Below, one piece after another: positions 24,380 to 35,395 of a stretch of DNA of 64,000 nucleotides. The DNA lies in NCBI GenBank assembly GCA_035236585.1, contig CP141126.1, positions 14,149,001-14,213,000 of the forward strand, written 5' to 3'. Numbering within the stretch: position 1 is the stretch's first letter; each line of letters opens with the position of its first letter. The notes under the pieces are model-generated. The model saw only the letters and a list, made by a program, of their open reading frames with translations. It ran no database searches and was not told the DNA's origin. Source of the DNA: Warburgia ugandensis (taxonomy: Eukaryota; Streptophyta; Magnoliopsida; Canellales; Canellaceae). Made by a program: the position numbers and the translations under genes.

Positions 24380-27300
24380 ATGGGAGTATCTGGGTTAATT
24401 GGGTTGAACGCAGCTGTTCTGTTTATGGTCTTTCTTCACCTTAGAGAATCTCGTTGGATATTGTTTTCTTTGCCTTTCTTCCATGCTTCGTTGGCGTCGC
24501 TTTTGGTTGCTATTGCTTCGCATCCTGCTGTGAACATTCCTCTGCTCTTGGGAAAGAACTCTGATGGGAGCTTTCCTCTTTGGTCCATGATTCTCTTTGC
24601 TCCATTTTTGGCGTTTGTTCGCATTTTTGTATTCTTGAGGAGATTGAAAAGAAGAGAACCAATGTACAGTGAGGTTTGTGAAGGTTTATATGTTGGAGGA
24701 TGGCCTTCGTCGTCGGATAAATTGCCACCTGGGGAACCCGCCATTATTGATTGCACATGTGAACTGCCAAAGAGCTCTACTTTCTTGCGTAATGCTTATC
24801 TTTGTATTCCCACCTGGGACACAAGGGCTCTCCAACCTTCAGAAATTGAATCAGCTGTTCGTTGGGCTTGCAGAATGAGGTCTCAGAAGAAGCCTGTATA
24901 TATCCACTGTGCTTTTGGTATGCATTCTTTTAATTACTTCTGCTACTTAATTGGTTTCTCTCAGTCGGGGCCTTTTATGAATACAAGTATTTGGACTGAT
25001 ATTCTCTAAGAAAACATAAAAGTTTGCAGTTCTTTTTATCAAATTCCCCTAATTTTTATGTGGAGGATTATTCCCAATTAACAATTGTTTAGTCATTGTG
25101 TTGGATCCTGTCTTATTTCTTATTGGAGTTTATTATTAGCTATGTGAGCATAGTGTCTATACTTGTACATGATTTCATATCTCTTTTATGCATTGCTATT
25201 ATGCATAGGTTACATAATATGTTCTTCTTTGCTTCTAACTAGATGTCATTTCTATGGATACTCAAAATTTCACAAGCATATCAGGTTTCAATTTCTTGGT
25301 GTCAGCATACTCTGGGTAGATGATCTTCTTTTTGTTTAAAGGCAAAAAGCTTTGCCATGGAAGGAAGAAAGTGCAAAGGTTGATATTTGAACTAACTTTC
25401 CGAAGATCAAGTCCTGCATAATCGTCCCCTTCAATCTTTCATGGCAGTCTCTGGTAAAGACCTCTCTTACAGGGTGCTATTGGTGCTTGCGATGAGATGA
25501 TATGGGCCATCTCACTGTTAATGGTGCTTGAGCTGAAATGAGATGTCAAACTAAATGTTGAAATGTTAGGAATTATCTAATCGAGTAGTCTTCAGTTAAT
25601 TTGCTTCCTTATCTCTGGTTATCAACATGCTTAGGCGTCTCTCATAAAAGGGGAAAGAGAAAAGCTGGAGATGGATCCCCATAAGCCTCTCAAGATTCTG
25701 GAGAAGTTAGTCATGCTACCATTTGAGAGAATAAGCAAAGAAGGCAAAGATGTCAGGCTCTACTCTAGCCTCTTGACTTCACCCTTTTCTACTGTCAAGT
25801 ACTCCAAGAAATCCCAGGCCAAATAGCCTTGAGAGTTCCTGCATGACTCTTCCACGCAGGTAAGGAATTATCACTCCCATTTCTAAAATCAAGTTTCATA
25901 TGGTATCAGGACAGCACACGAGATTTTGATGAACCTTGCACAGAGGCACGTTGAGAAGGAAAGATTAAATGACCCATTTTGAATGACAAAATTTTGGTTA
26001 GGATCTTAGGTTACAGATGATAAAATTGGATTGGAAGTTTATGCTCACCTTGAAACCTATTTCCTTTAGACTGCTAGCATCCTGTTCATTTTAGCATGAC
26101 CCCTGGCAAAAGCTCCATCAAACTTATATTCACATCTCCAGGTAAGCAAAAGGAGAGACATCCCAGAAATGGAGCTAATAAGTCAACCTTGTCTATCTTT
26201 TGGTTCTAATCACATTCTTAAGCGTGAAGCTTCTTAAAATGATTAATAATCACATTTTTCTACTTGCTTTTTCTCCACCAAGGACTTTCTTTAGGCATTT
26301 TATGAGATTCTTCTCTTTCTAGCTCTGAGCCAAGTATGGAGAAACAATGCTCTGCAGACAAAATGTATTACCAAAGATGGGAATAAGATAAACACTCTGA
26401 GCTGGACATGTACGCAGTAAACTACGCAGCAAGACAATCAGAAATTGGACAGAAGTCTCATGAACAATTTATAGTAATCCGTAGAATTCCTCTTCCCATC
26501 CAAACCTTCAATAGACCCAATAATCTGATCAACTATAAGTTAAACTCCATCTCTGATCCCTTTCCACAAGCTTAAATTTCTAATGCAGGAAGCAGTAGCA
26601 GAAATGAAATTCCAACTTGAACACTTCAAAACTAGGTCTAAGACTTGCTGATACATAAATACAATTTGCAATATTATCTAATTAACCCCTAAGAAATCAT
26701 AAACCCCCTGCTGAAATCAAATTTGAAACCAGATTAATACATCAAACTTGACTCAAGGTACTTCTTGCTGAATTCCCAGTAGAAGTTGAAACTTTTCTCC
26801 GTTTAGTCTAAAAAATTAAGAACTGAAAGGCATCAAAATTTTGGAAAATGATTACATGCCTCTCTGTTGATGTCAGATGATGCCAGATCATGCTGAGGTA
26901 GTAGTACATCCTTCTGGCTGTATTTATCATCTCTCTTCGTGCTGGAATCCATTAAAGGAAGACATAATTTAAGATGTGAAGGCTGCTGGGCCCTTTTCCT
27001 TATGCATATTTCTTTGATGTAATCACCTAATCCTAGTCTAAGTTGCTAGGCATATATGGCACTGCTTTCATCCATGACTTGACTATAACAGGGAGTTGTT
27101 TAATGGTTGCAAGAACCTCTTTACAATAGTTGTTATCATTATTCTTATGAAGCATGCATCAACCTCAATAAAAAAATATAAAAAAAATCAACTGGTTCTA
27201 TATGTATGCATCTGCTTCAACTGCTCAACCATGCTAGACACTGGTGGACAGATAGTGACAATTTCCTGGTAAGGATAGTGGAGATAAGAAACAGTTTTGA

Positions 27301-30300
27301 ACTGTCCTGAAACTATGAAGCATGTCTGTTGCTTGTGTTAAGATACTTCAGTTGGGTGAAGTACTTGGGATGAAACCTGAAACAGTAGATATATTAGTTC
27401 CAGACGTATTACCAGGGAGGCCAGTTAGTACACTGATTGGGCATGAAAAATGGAGTTTGCTGGAATTTTGTACTGAGGAGCAGTTTCCAATCCCTTTTGT
27501 AGTTTATATATAGGTCCTATGTTTCTTTAATGAGGTTCGGTGACTTTAAAAATGAAAAAAATGTTTTTATTTTTCTATTATTTGGAAGCTTGAACTCCAG
27601 TTTGTTCTTAAAATTGTTGTAAACCTGTCATAAGGTAGTAGCCCTATCAGTCTTAAGTACTTTGTGTTTGTTGTCTGATCTGTACAAATATTTACTTGAA
27701 TGATTAAAAGAAAACCCAAAGTCCAAAAAGAAGGACAAGGGAAAAAAACTGAGATGTGTATTGGTCTTGAAAAGTTACTTTGGAAACTTATAGTCACTCT
27801 CGTGAATGATAAAAAGGTCCAAGACAAGATTATGACATGGAGGTGTTAAAGCTTCTCACACTGCAACCTTAGAATGTCACATAGCATTTGGATGAGCAAG
27901 CTGTCGATATAGAAATGCATGAACTGAAACCATTTGACCAAGCAACGTAGCTACCATGGGATGTTAATGTGATGCAAAAGTATGATATTGATTATAGAAT
28001 GACTGGCCAACCTCACAACAGTTAATTGGTCCACTAGTTAACAGATACTATACAAAATATTATACTTTAAAGTGTTCATTTACTTTATGGAGTAGTGTCT
28101 ATTTTATCTGAATCCTTCATTAATATATGTATGTAATTTCTTTTCTTTGAGCCTCGCAATATAGGACTCCAATTTTGAGATTCCCTTCTTCCTCTTATTT
28201 ACTAAACTTAATGCATGGGGTCACTGTGCAAGGACTGCATTTCAACTCTTGTGAATATGGTGAACTGAAGAATCTCACTTACTTCCTGACATGGATGAAG
28301 CACCTCAGGGAGGTGATTAAATCATGAAATTTCTCCTAGAAATCGTCAAGCCTCAGATGAAGGAATTTCACTGAAGCCCATCTGAAAATATTTAATAAAC
28401 ACCTTTCTCAATTACTGGAACAGTGGATGAGTTTATGAATGTGGGTCTGGTACTTAATTTATAATTGCATGCTTACTTGTGGTTTACCTGTGGACAGTCT
28501 AGCTGCTACCCTGGTCAGTTGTTATTGCTAACTTGCTGTTTCACCTAGAAATCTCATTCTTAGGGCACAGTTGGAAAATATGACCATCTGAACTGTGGGA
28601 TTTTTGTATCATGGTCATCCTTCTAGATCAACTGGTCAATGGTTAGAATCATAAAACAAATTTTCATCACATGTACTGCTGTTCAGTAATCATCATCATC
28701 ATCATCAAGACCTTATCCCAATTAGGGGTCGGCCACATGAATCTTATTCCTCCATTCCACTCTATTAAATACCATGGCTTCATTTAGTCCCAAAGTTTTT
28801 AAATCTTTCCTCACCACTTCTATCCACGTTCTTTTGGGCCTTCCCCTTGCCCTTTTAGAACCTTCAACTTGTATTGCCTCACTCCTTCTAACTGGTGCCG
28901 TTGTTGGCCTCCTTTGAACATGTCCAAACCATCTAAGTCTAATCTCCCTCATCTTGTTACCTATTGGTGCTATCCCTAAATTTCTTCTAATATTTTCATT
29001 TCTAATTCTATCCTTTCTTGTCTTACCACTCATCCATCTCAACATCCTCATTTACGCAACACTCGACCTATGAGTATGATGTTCCTTAACCGCCCAACAC
29101 TCGATCCATAGAGCATGGCCGGCCTTATAGCCATCCTATAGAATTTTCCCTTTAGTTTGAGTGGCACCCGCCGATCACATAAAACCCCGATGCACATCTC
29201 CATTTGTTCCAACCCGCTTGGATTCTCTGGGTAACCTCCCTCTCAATCTCTCCACTCTCATGGATCAATGATCCTAAGTATCGGAAGTGGTCTCTCATGG
29301 GGACCTCTTGGTTATCAATCTTGGCTGGTGCTCCACTCCTACTCTCCTTGCTAAAATTACATTCCATATATTCTGTCTTAGTTCGGCTAATTTTAAATCC
29401 TTTCGATTCTACTGCTTCTCTCCATAGCTCTAGCTTTATGTTGACACCCTCCCTTGTCTCATCAAGTAGGACTATATCGTCTGCAAATAGCATGCACCAG
29501 GGAATCTCCTCATGCAGATGTTTTGTTAACTCATCCATAACTAATGTGAAAAGGTATGGACTTAATGCCGATCCTTGGTGCAATCCGACAAAGCGGTGAC
29601 AGGAAAATCACTACCACGCCACTAGTGGTCTTAACATTTGTTACTGCTCCCTCATACATATCTTTAATTATGTCTATATACCCCTGAGAAACCCCTTTAA
29701 CACCTAACACCCTCCATATTAACTCTCTAGGAACTCTATCATAAGCCTTCTCTAAGTCAATAAAGACCATGTGTAGGTCTTTTCTCCTCTCCCTATATTT
29801 CTCTACTAATTGTCTTAGTAAGAAAATAGCTTCCATGGTAGACCTCCTGTGCATGAAACCAAACTGATTCTCCGATACACTTGTTTCATGTCGTAGCCTC
29901 TTCTCAATGACTCTTTCAAAAAGTTTCATGGTGTGGCTCATAAGTTTGATCCCTCGATAATTAGTGCGGCTCTGAATGTCTCCTTTATTCTTATAGATTG
30001 GTACAATAGAGCTTTTCCTCCACTCATCAGGCATTTTCTTTGATTTTATAATCTTGTTAAACAACTTGGTCAACCAAACTACCCCAATATCTCCCATATG
30101 CTTGCAAACGTCTATTGGTATACCATCGTGCCCCATGGCCTTTCCCGATTTCATCTTTCTCAAGGCCTCTTTTACTTCAAGCATTTTAATCCTACGTTCA
30201 TATCTATAATATCCAGTGTTATTTAGATTTATAGTATTTTCAATTCCTCTATTCTCGTGGCCATTGTCATTTAGCAATTTTTGGAAGTAGATTTCCCACC

Positions 30301-33142
30301 TTTGTTTGATCTCGGCGTCTTTGACTAATACCCTTTGATCATCGCTTCTAATGCACCTAACATGCTCTAAGTCCTTACTCTTCGTTCTCTTACCTTTGCA
30401 AGTTTAAACACATCTTTCTCACCTTCTCTTGTTCCTAGTCTATTATAGAGCTCATCATATGCTTTAAGTTTAGCCTCACTTACTATTCTCTTAGCAACGT
30501 TTTTAGCATTCTTATATTGTTCATAGTTTTCATTATTTCTAATCTTCGCCATGCTTTAAAATGCATTCGTTTTTCTTTAATAGCTTTTTGCCTTGTTTCA
30601 TTCCACCACCATGTTTCCTTTGTTAATAGCCTTTTACCTTTAGATACTCCTAAGACATCTTTTGCCACTTTCTTAATGGACTCGACCATATTAGACCACA
30701 TGGTATTTACTGCTTTCATAATTCCAATTTCCTTCTACCATCAACTTATTTTTGAATGAGGTTATTTTCTCTCCTTTTAAGTTCCACCACTTAGTTTTTG
30801 GATGTGTATTAAGTTCAGTTCTTTTACTCCATCTTTTGATATGAATATCCATAACCATTAACCTATGTTGTGAGGTCAAACTCTCACCGGGTATCACCTT
30901 ACAATCCTTACATATAGATCGTTCATTATTCCTAAGTAGAAAAAAGTCTATTTGGCTTTTATGAAGTCCACTTTTAAAGGTTATTAAGTGTTCATCCCTC
31001 TTCTTAAAGAGTGTATTTGCAATGGATAGGTTATATGACAAAGCAAAATCGAGGATATTCTCCCCCATCTCGTTTCGTTCACCTATACCATACCCTCCGT
31101 GTATTCTATCATATCCTTCCTTATCTTTTCCTACATGGCCATTTAAGTCTGCTCCTATAAATATTCCCTCAGTGTTGGGAATTTCTTGCATGACTCCCTC
31201 CATATCTTCCCAAAACTGTCTCTTAATTATATCTTGTAGCCCTACTTGTGGTGCATATGCACTTATAATATTTATAATCTGCTCTCCTAGAATCATTTTT
31301 ATTATTATTATTCTATCACTGATTCTTTTAACGTCCACAACTTTATCCTTTAATTCCTTATCCACTATTATTCCTACGCCATTTCTATTATTTTCCTTTC
31401 CTACGTACCATAATTTATACCCATCTATTTCTCTAGCTTTAGCCCCTTTCCACTTGGTTTCTTGGATACAAGCGATGTTGACTCTCCTACGTTTTATCGT
31501 GTCTACTAACTCCAAACTCTTACCTGTCAATGTCCCTATATTCCATGTAGCGATGCGAATCTTATGATTTGGAGATTCCCTATTTACTATCGCCTTTCTC
31601 GACCTCCATGGTACGAACCCATGTCTACTTTTCACTGCACCTGGGTTCTGATGCAGCGCGTCGCTTCCGAGGGGACGCTCTAGCAGCCCTTGCCCATTTT
31701 TCACTACACCCGGGATCCGATGTAGCGCGTCGCTTCTGGGAGAACGCCCTAGCAACCCTTGCCTATTTTTCACCGCATCCGGGATCCGATGCAACGCGTC
31801 GCTTATGGGGAACGCCCTAGCTTGAGCGAATTTCAGATTTCGATTCATGTCATGTTGCGGTTGCCATAGTTTTAAAAGCTGAAGATGATTTTCATTAAAA
31901 TCATGAAAATCATTACAATCATTAAAATCATTAAAATCATCTTCAGCTTCACCCTTGCCGGCTGGCTACCTGACGCAAGGGTGGCCATATTTTTAGAAGC
32001 TGAAGATGATTTTCATTTCTCCCTCACAAACTAATATACAAATGTATATTTATTTGTAAGAAAGAAATAATAGAATCATCTTCAACTTCCCCCTTGCCGG
32101 CTGGCTACCTGATACAAGGGTTGCCATCTTTTAAGAAGCTGGAGATGATTCTCATTTCTTCCTCACAAACTAATATACAAATGCATATTCATTTGTAAGA
32201 AAGAAATAATAGAATCATCTTCACCTTCCCCCTTGCCGGCTGGCACCTGACGCAAGACCCTCCTCCTTTTTTATCCGGGCTTGGGACCGGCATTGGCGGA
32301 GTTACTGCTGTTCAGTAATGCATTTCCTAAAAAAGGAGCTGGACACTTAATATACTTGTTTCTTTAGGGATTACATTTCCATGAAATACTTCTCAAACTC
32401 TATACACATGAGTAGTATCAACCCTCTGTATGCATGCTTCTGCTAACATCTACTAGTAATAGCCAGACTACTTTAGTTTAGCATTTGCCTATGTGTGGTA
32501 GTACCTTTTACTTGACCTTGTCCTTGCATCCTTTGACTTGTTCTAATACAATGAAAAATGATAAGTGATTTGTCATCCATATTGTTTTCTCTTGTTCTCA
32601 TCTCTTTCCATCAAAGAGGAGAATAAACCAATTTTTGCAACAAGTGGGTCTTTTATCACCATCAACTCAAGAACGATCAGTGATGAAAAGTAGGTCCCTC
32701 ATGTTTTGGCTTATAGGAGGTGGTGGGTCAAATATCCTACTCCTATATTGTTTGAATAGTGATAGGACTTGGAATAACGTCCTCCACTGGTGTTACAGAT
32801 GGAAAGTTTCTAATAACTTGATCTGAATTCACATTTGTTTTTCCACAAAAACTCATAATCTTGGTGGATTTCCTCCAATTACCTAAAACCAGTTACAGGT
32901 TCGTCATCAAACATTAATAAAGCTAATCGATCCTGGAATGTGCTACAGGTCATGGAAGAAGTGTTTCAGTGATGTGTGCTCTTCTAGTTGCATTAGGAAT
33001 GGCTGAAGATTGGAAGCATGCTGAGAAGTTAATCCGAGAACGGCGTCCTTGCATCCGAATGAATGCTCTTCATCGTAAGAGTTTGGAGGACTCGTCAAAG
33101 TTCTGGCTGTCTTCTAAAAAAAATGAAGGCTCCAGAAACTGA
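24380..33142 (+). CDS. Membrane-anchored dual-specificity protein phosphatase (YnbD-like)
   Basis: Two exons, 24380-24917 and 32949-33142, joined at G|GT to give 243 residues. The donor is GTATGC (24918) and the acceptor ends at 32948 in CTACAG. Three hydrophobic segments occupy roughly residues 5-20, 26-58 and 65-88. A Lys/Arg turn follows, then the phosphatase fold. Asp147 (PTWDT) could be the general acid, and the P-loop is HC(X5)RS with Cys177 and Arg183. The intron splits codon 180 inside that loop. The C-terminus ends soon after the HRKSLE region. The family removes phosphate from protein or lipid substrates; the plant members are commonly labelled YnbD-like and their substrate is not known to me. 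I chose ATG 24380 because no upstream ATG is in frame in the preceding open stretch. The 8-kb intron carries an antisense RTE LINE. The gene appears intact. Confidence 0.9.
24918..28673. other. Phosphatase intron, part left of the LINE
   Basis: Ordinary AT-rich intron sequence. An ORF at 27322-27513 (MSVACVKILQLGEVLG...) is codon-like, but I do not recognise it and it has no splice partner. Nothing else is supported. Confidence 0.5.
28722..31848 (-). pseudogene. RTE LINE ORF: APE endonuclease plus reverse transcriptase, frameshifted
   Basis: Starts ATG 31848. Three 23-residue repeats come first, then an APE-type endonuclease with RIATWNIGTLTGKSLELVD, QETKWKG (catalytic Glu), SAYAPQ, GADLNGHVG, SQIDFFLLRN and an SQHRLMV motif where SDHR is usual. 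This frame is open to 30691. RT follows in other frames: GKAMGHDGIP, KNKGD..NYRGI, ENQFGF, VFIDLEKAYDRVPR (to about 29531), LHQGSALSPYLF, and the active site FADD at 29476-29487. The conserved C-terminal part (MRMLRWMSG..., RWFGHVQRRP) is at 29051-28722. At least four frame changes separate these blocks, so no full protein can be made. The family nicks target DNA and primes cDNA synthesis there. Confidence 0.92.
31597..31803 (-). repeat. Three 69-bp in-frame tandem repeats at the start of the RTE ORF
   Basis: Each unit codes for about 23 residues starting SDALH (SDALHRIP...VKNRQGLL and variants). The third is the most diverged. All three keep the reading frame. Confidence 0.88.
31876..32262 (-). 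repeat. Tandem hairpin units in the RTE 5' leader
   Basis: Three units of about 120-140 bp. Each has inverted arms of the AAGCTGAAGATGATTTT type (31876-31892 with 31933-31949; 31996-32010 with 32075-32089; 32135-32150 with 32214-32228). Each is followed by a CCCTTGCCGGCTGGC...ACGCAAGGG segment, which is itself a short stem in the first two units. Confidence 0.85.
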
Positions 33143-34060
33143 TGATCCAAAAGCTCAGAGTATGAAGGCTGGGGTTGGTTTCTCTTGAGATTGGGATTCA
33201 TTTATTCTCTTTAAAAGTGTAGTAGTTGGCTTTTGTTCTTGCCCTGCTTTCCCTACCTCTTGTCTGTACTTAAAAAGCTATTATTCAATATCAACAGACA
33301 ATACCAACCTTGAATCTTTTACAGATCTTCCATATATGAATGTGAAAAATCAAGATAGCTAGACACTAGAATTGATAAGGCTTCTTTATAAATTATAAAC
33401 CATGAAGAACCACTACATGCAGGCCATTTTAGAGAAGAACGTTAATGGGCATGCTTTGTGGATCCATTGACACCGTCTGCACAAGAACTACACAACCGTG
33501 GACAATTATCTGTGGACATATATCTTTTTCCCTGCTGTTGGCAGCCCTAAGCATAGGTAAAATTATTTAAATGTATACAAAGTCGCTGTAAAAAAACCTC
33601 CTCTTTTAAATGGTGAAGGCAATTTATTAAGAAAAGGAAAACTTTGCAGCAAGCGAACGTCCCCTTGGGTGTTAGGGAGATAGTTCATATTTCATAGAGG
33701 CTCCTTTTTGTTTCTTGCATGGACGTTCAGTTAGCTTTCATAGAGTTTTCAAATTGGTACGGTTGTCAACTTATCAGCCACCCTATAGTATACTTCTCTG
33801 TGTTTGTTTCTGGCAACCTCTTCCTTTTACAAGGATTTGGTGAGCTTTCAGTTGTCATGCTCGTCAGACCAGCTAAATTCTTTGTAAGCTGTCCAATCAC
33901 CATGTCTGTATGCTTATTTTCTTTGTCATGTTGGTTTAGGGTGGTCCATAAAAACCCGCTACAGTAGGGAAAAGAAAGTCTCTATTTGATTCTACTCGGA
34001 GATGGTTATGAGTTTAGATGTACATATATGTAAAACATCCATATTTAGGGGGTGTTTGAC
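33143..34060. other. Phosphatase 3' flank, noncoding
   Basis: Probably contains the 3' UTR. No poly(A) signal is called with confidence and no other gene is seen. Confidence 0.45.
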
Positions 34061-34483
34061 TGTTGGAAATGTAAATTTGATTTAGGCCCAATTTAATAAG
34101 GGCCCATATTCTAGAATGATCATATTAAAAGTCCTTCTTTTAGCCCATATTCTAGAAAGCTCACTTTCTAAAAAGTATTGCTACAAAAATCAATTAGAAA
34201 TATCTACATACCTTAATAATAGAACTAGATATTTTTGTAAAGATATCTAGATAACAAATTGTAACCACAAGATTAAAGGTGTCTTGGCATAATCCTAACT
34301 ATTGGTTAAGGAGTGCTACTAGTATAAATAGGGGTGGTTACTCACAAGTTGTATTAAGCAATTTTGAGAATTAATACAAGCTCTCTCTTCCTTTCAATCC
34401 TCCAAGTTCCTTCTTCATTTGTAAATCCTTTTCTAGCTTTAAAGCCTTCCTCATCCTTTGTCAAATACCATCCTCTTCCAACA
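34061..34483 (+). repeat. Copia 5' LTR
   Basis: TGTTGGAAAT...CTTCCAACA. It includes a TATAAATAGGGG promoter-like box at about 34323-34334. Confidence 0.93.
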
Positions 34484-34532
34484 AAATGGTATTAGAGCTA
34501 CAACATCCTTCAAGAGTTACGGTTAGTGGTGG

Positions 34533-35395
34533 CATGGTTCCCTTCCAAGTTCCTATGCTCAACAAGAGCAACTATGATAATTGGAGCATCAAGATGAAGG
34601 CTCTCCTTGGAGCACAAGACGTGTGGGACATTGTAGCAAAATGAACTTGAAGATGATGCTACTCTATCCCAAACCAAAAGGGATAGTTTGAATGATTCAA
34701 GAAAGAGAGACAAGAAGGCTCTCTACCTCATTTATCAAGCTCTTGATAAAGATGGGTTCGAGAAGATTTCAAGTGCAACATTGGCAAAGGAAGCATGGGA
34801 GAAACTTGAGATATCTTATAAAAGAGCCAAGCAAGTAAAAAAGGTACGTCTTCAAACATTAAGACGAGAATTTGAATCTTTGCAAATGAAGAAAGGCGAG
34901 ACTATTTCTGATTACTTTTCTAAAGTTTTAACCATTTTTAATCAATTAAAAAGAAATGGTGAGAGGTTAGATGATGTGAGGATCATAAAGAAGATATTAT
35001 GATCTTTAGATCCAAAGTTCATCCATATTGTTGTAACATATGAAGAAATAAAGAATTTAGCAGAAATGACTATAGAGCAACTCATGGGCTCATTACAAGC
35101 TTATGAAGAAAAACATAAAAAGCAAAAAGAAATCAAGGAGCAACTTCTCTAGATGCAACTCAACTCAAAGCAAGAGAGTTTTGGAAATGGAAGAGGTCAA
35201 CGAGGAAGAGGTTGTGGCCAAGGAAGAAGTCATGTACGTGAAAGAGGAGGCTTCAACAATAGTAATGAAAAGAGAAGCGAAAGCTTGAGAAGAGGTCGTG
35301 GAAGAGGCTATTCATGAACAAGATATGACAAATTTCAAGTATTATAATTGTTAGAAATTTGGACACTATGGCTTAGAATGCAAAGCTCCTAAAAA
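34533..35395 (+). pseudogene. Copia gag with mutated zinc knuckle
   Basis: Begins MVPFQVPMLNKSNYDNWSIK, a typical UBN2/DUF4219-type copia Gag start. A stop after about 35 codons and a frame change precede RDKKALYLIYQALDKDGF (34688 onward, open to 35002). The zinc knuckle near 35335-35395 reads YYNC-stop-KFGHYGLEC, so the first Cys is Tyr and a stop codon sits inside the motif. Confidence 0.85.

Larger units (their letters stand above)
28691..32302 (-). mobile_element. Full-length RTE-clade LINE with 17-bp TSD
   Basis: Non-LTR retrotransposon in antisense orientation inside the phosphatase intron. The 17-base TACTGCTGTTCAGTAAT flanks it exactly at 28674-28690 and 32303-32319. The 5' end (right) starts AACTCCGCCAATGCCGGTCC, and the 3' end is a short (TGA)n-type microsatellite rather than poly(A), as RTE elements have. 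It has a 5' leader with tandem hairpin units, one long ORF with APE endonuclease and RT, and no RNase H. Confidence 0.95.

Noticed and set aside
27322-27513. Codon-like open frame in the phosphatase intron
   Set aside because: No family match, no splice sites joining it to the phosphatase, and the two-exon model already gives a complete catalytic motif.
29204-31567. Plus-strand open frames of 130-180 codons
   Set aside because: Shadows of the minus-strand RTE ORF, which has the endonuclease and RT motifs.
31597-32262. Regular repeats resembling a CRISPR array
   Set aside because: Units are 69 or about 130 bp, without constant repeats and unique spacers, and belong to a plant LINE.
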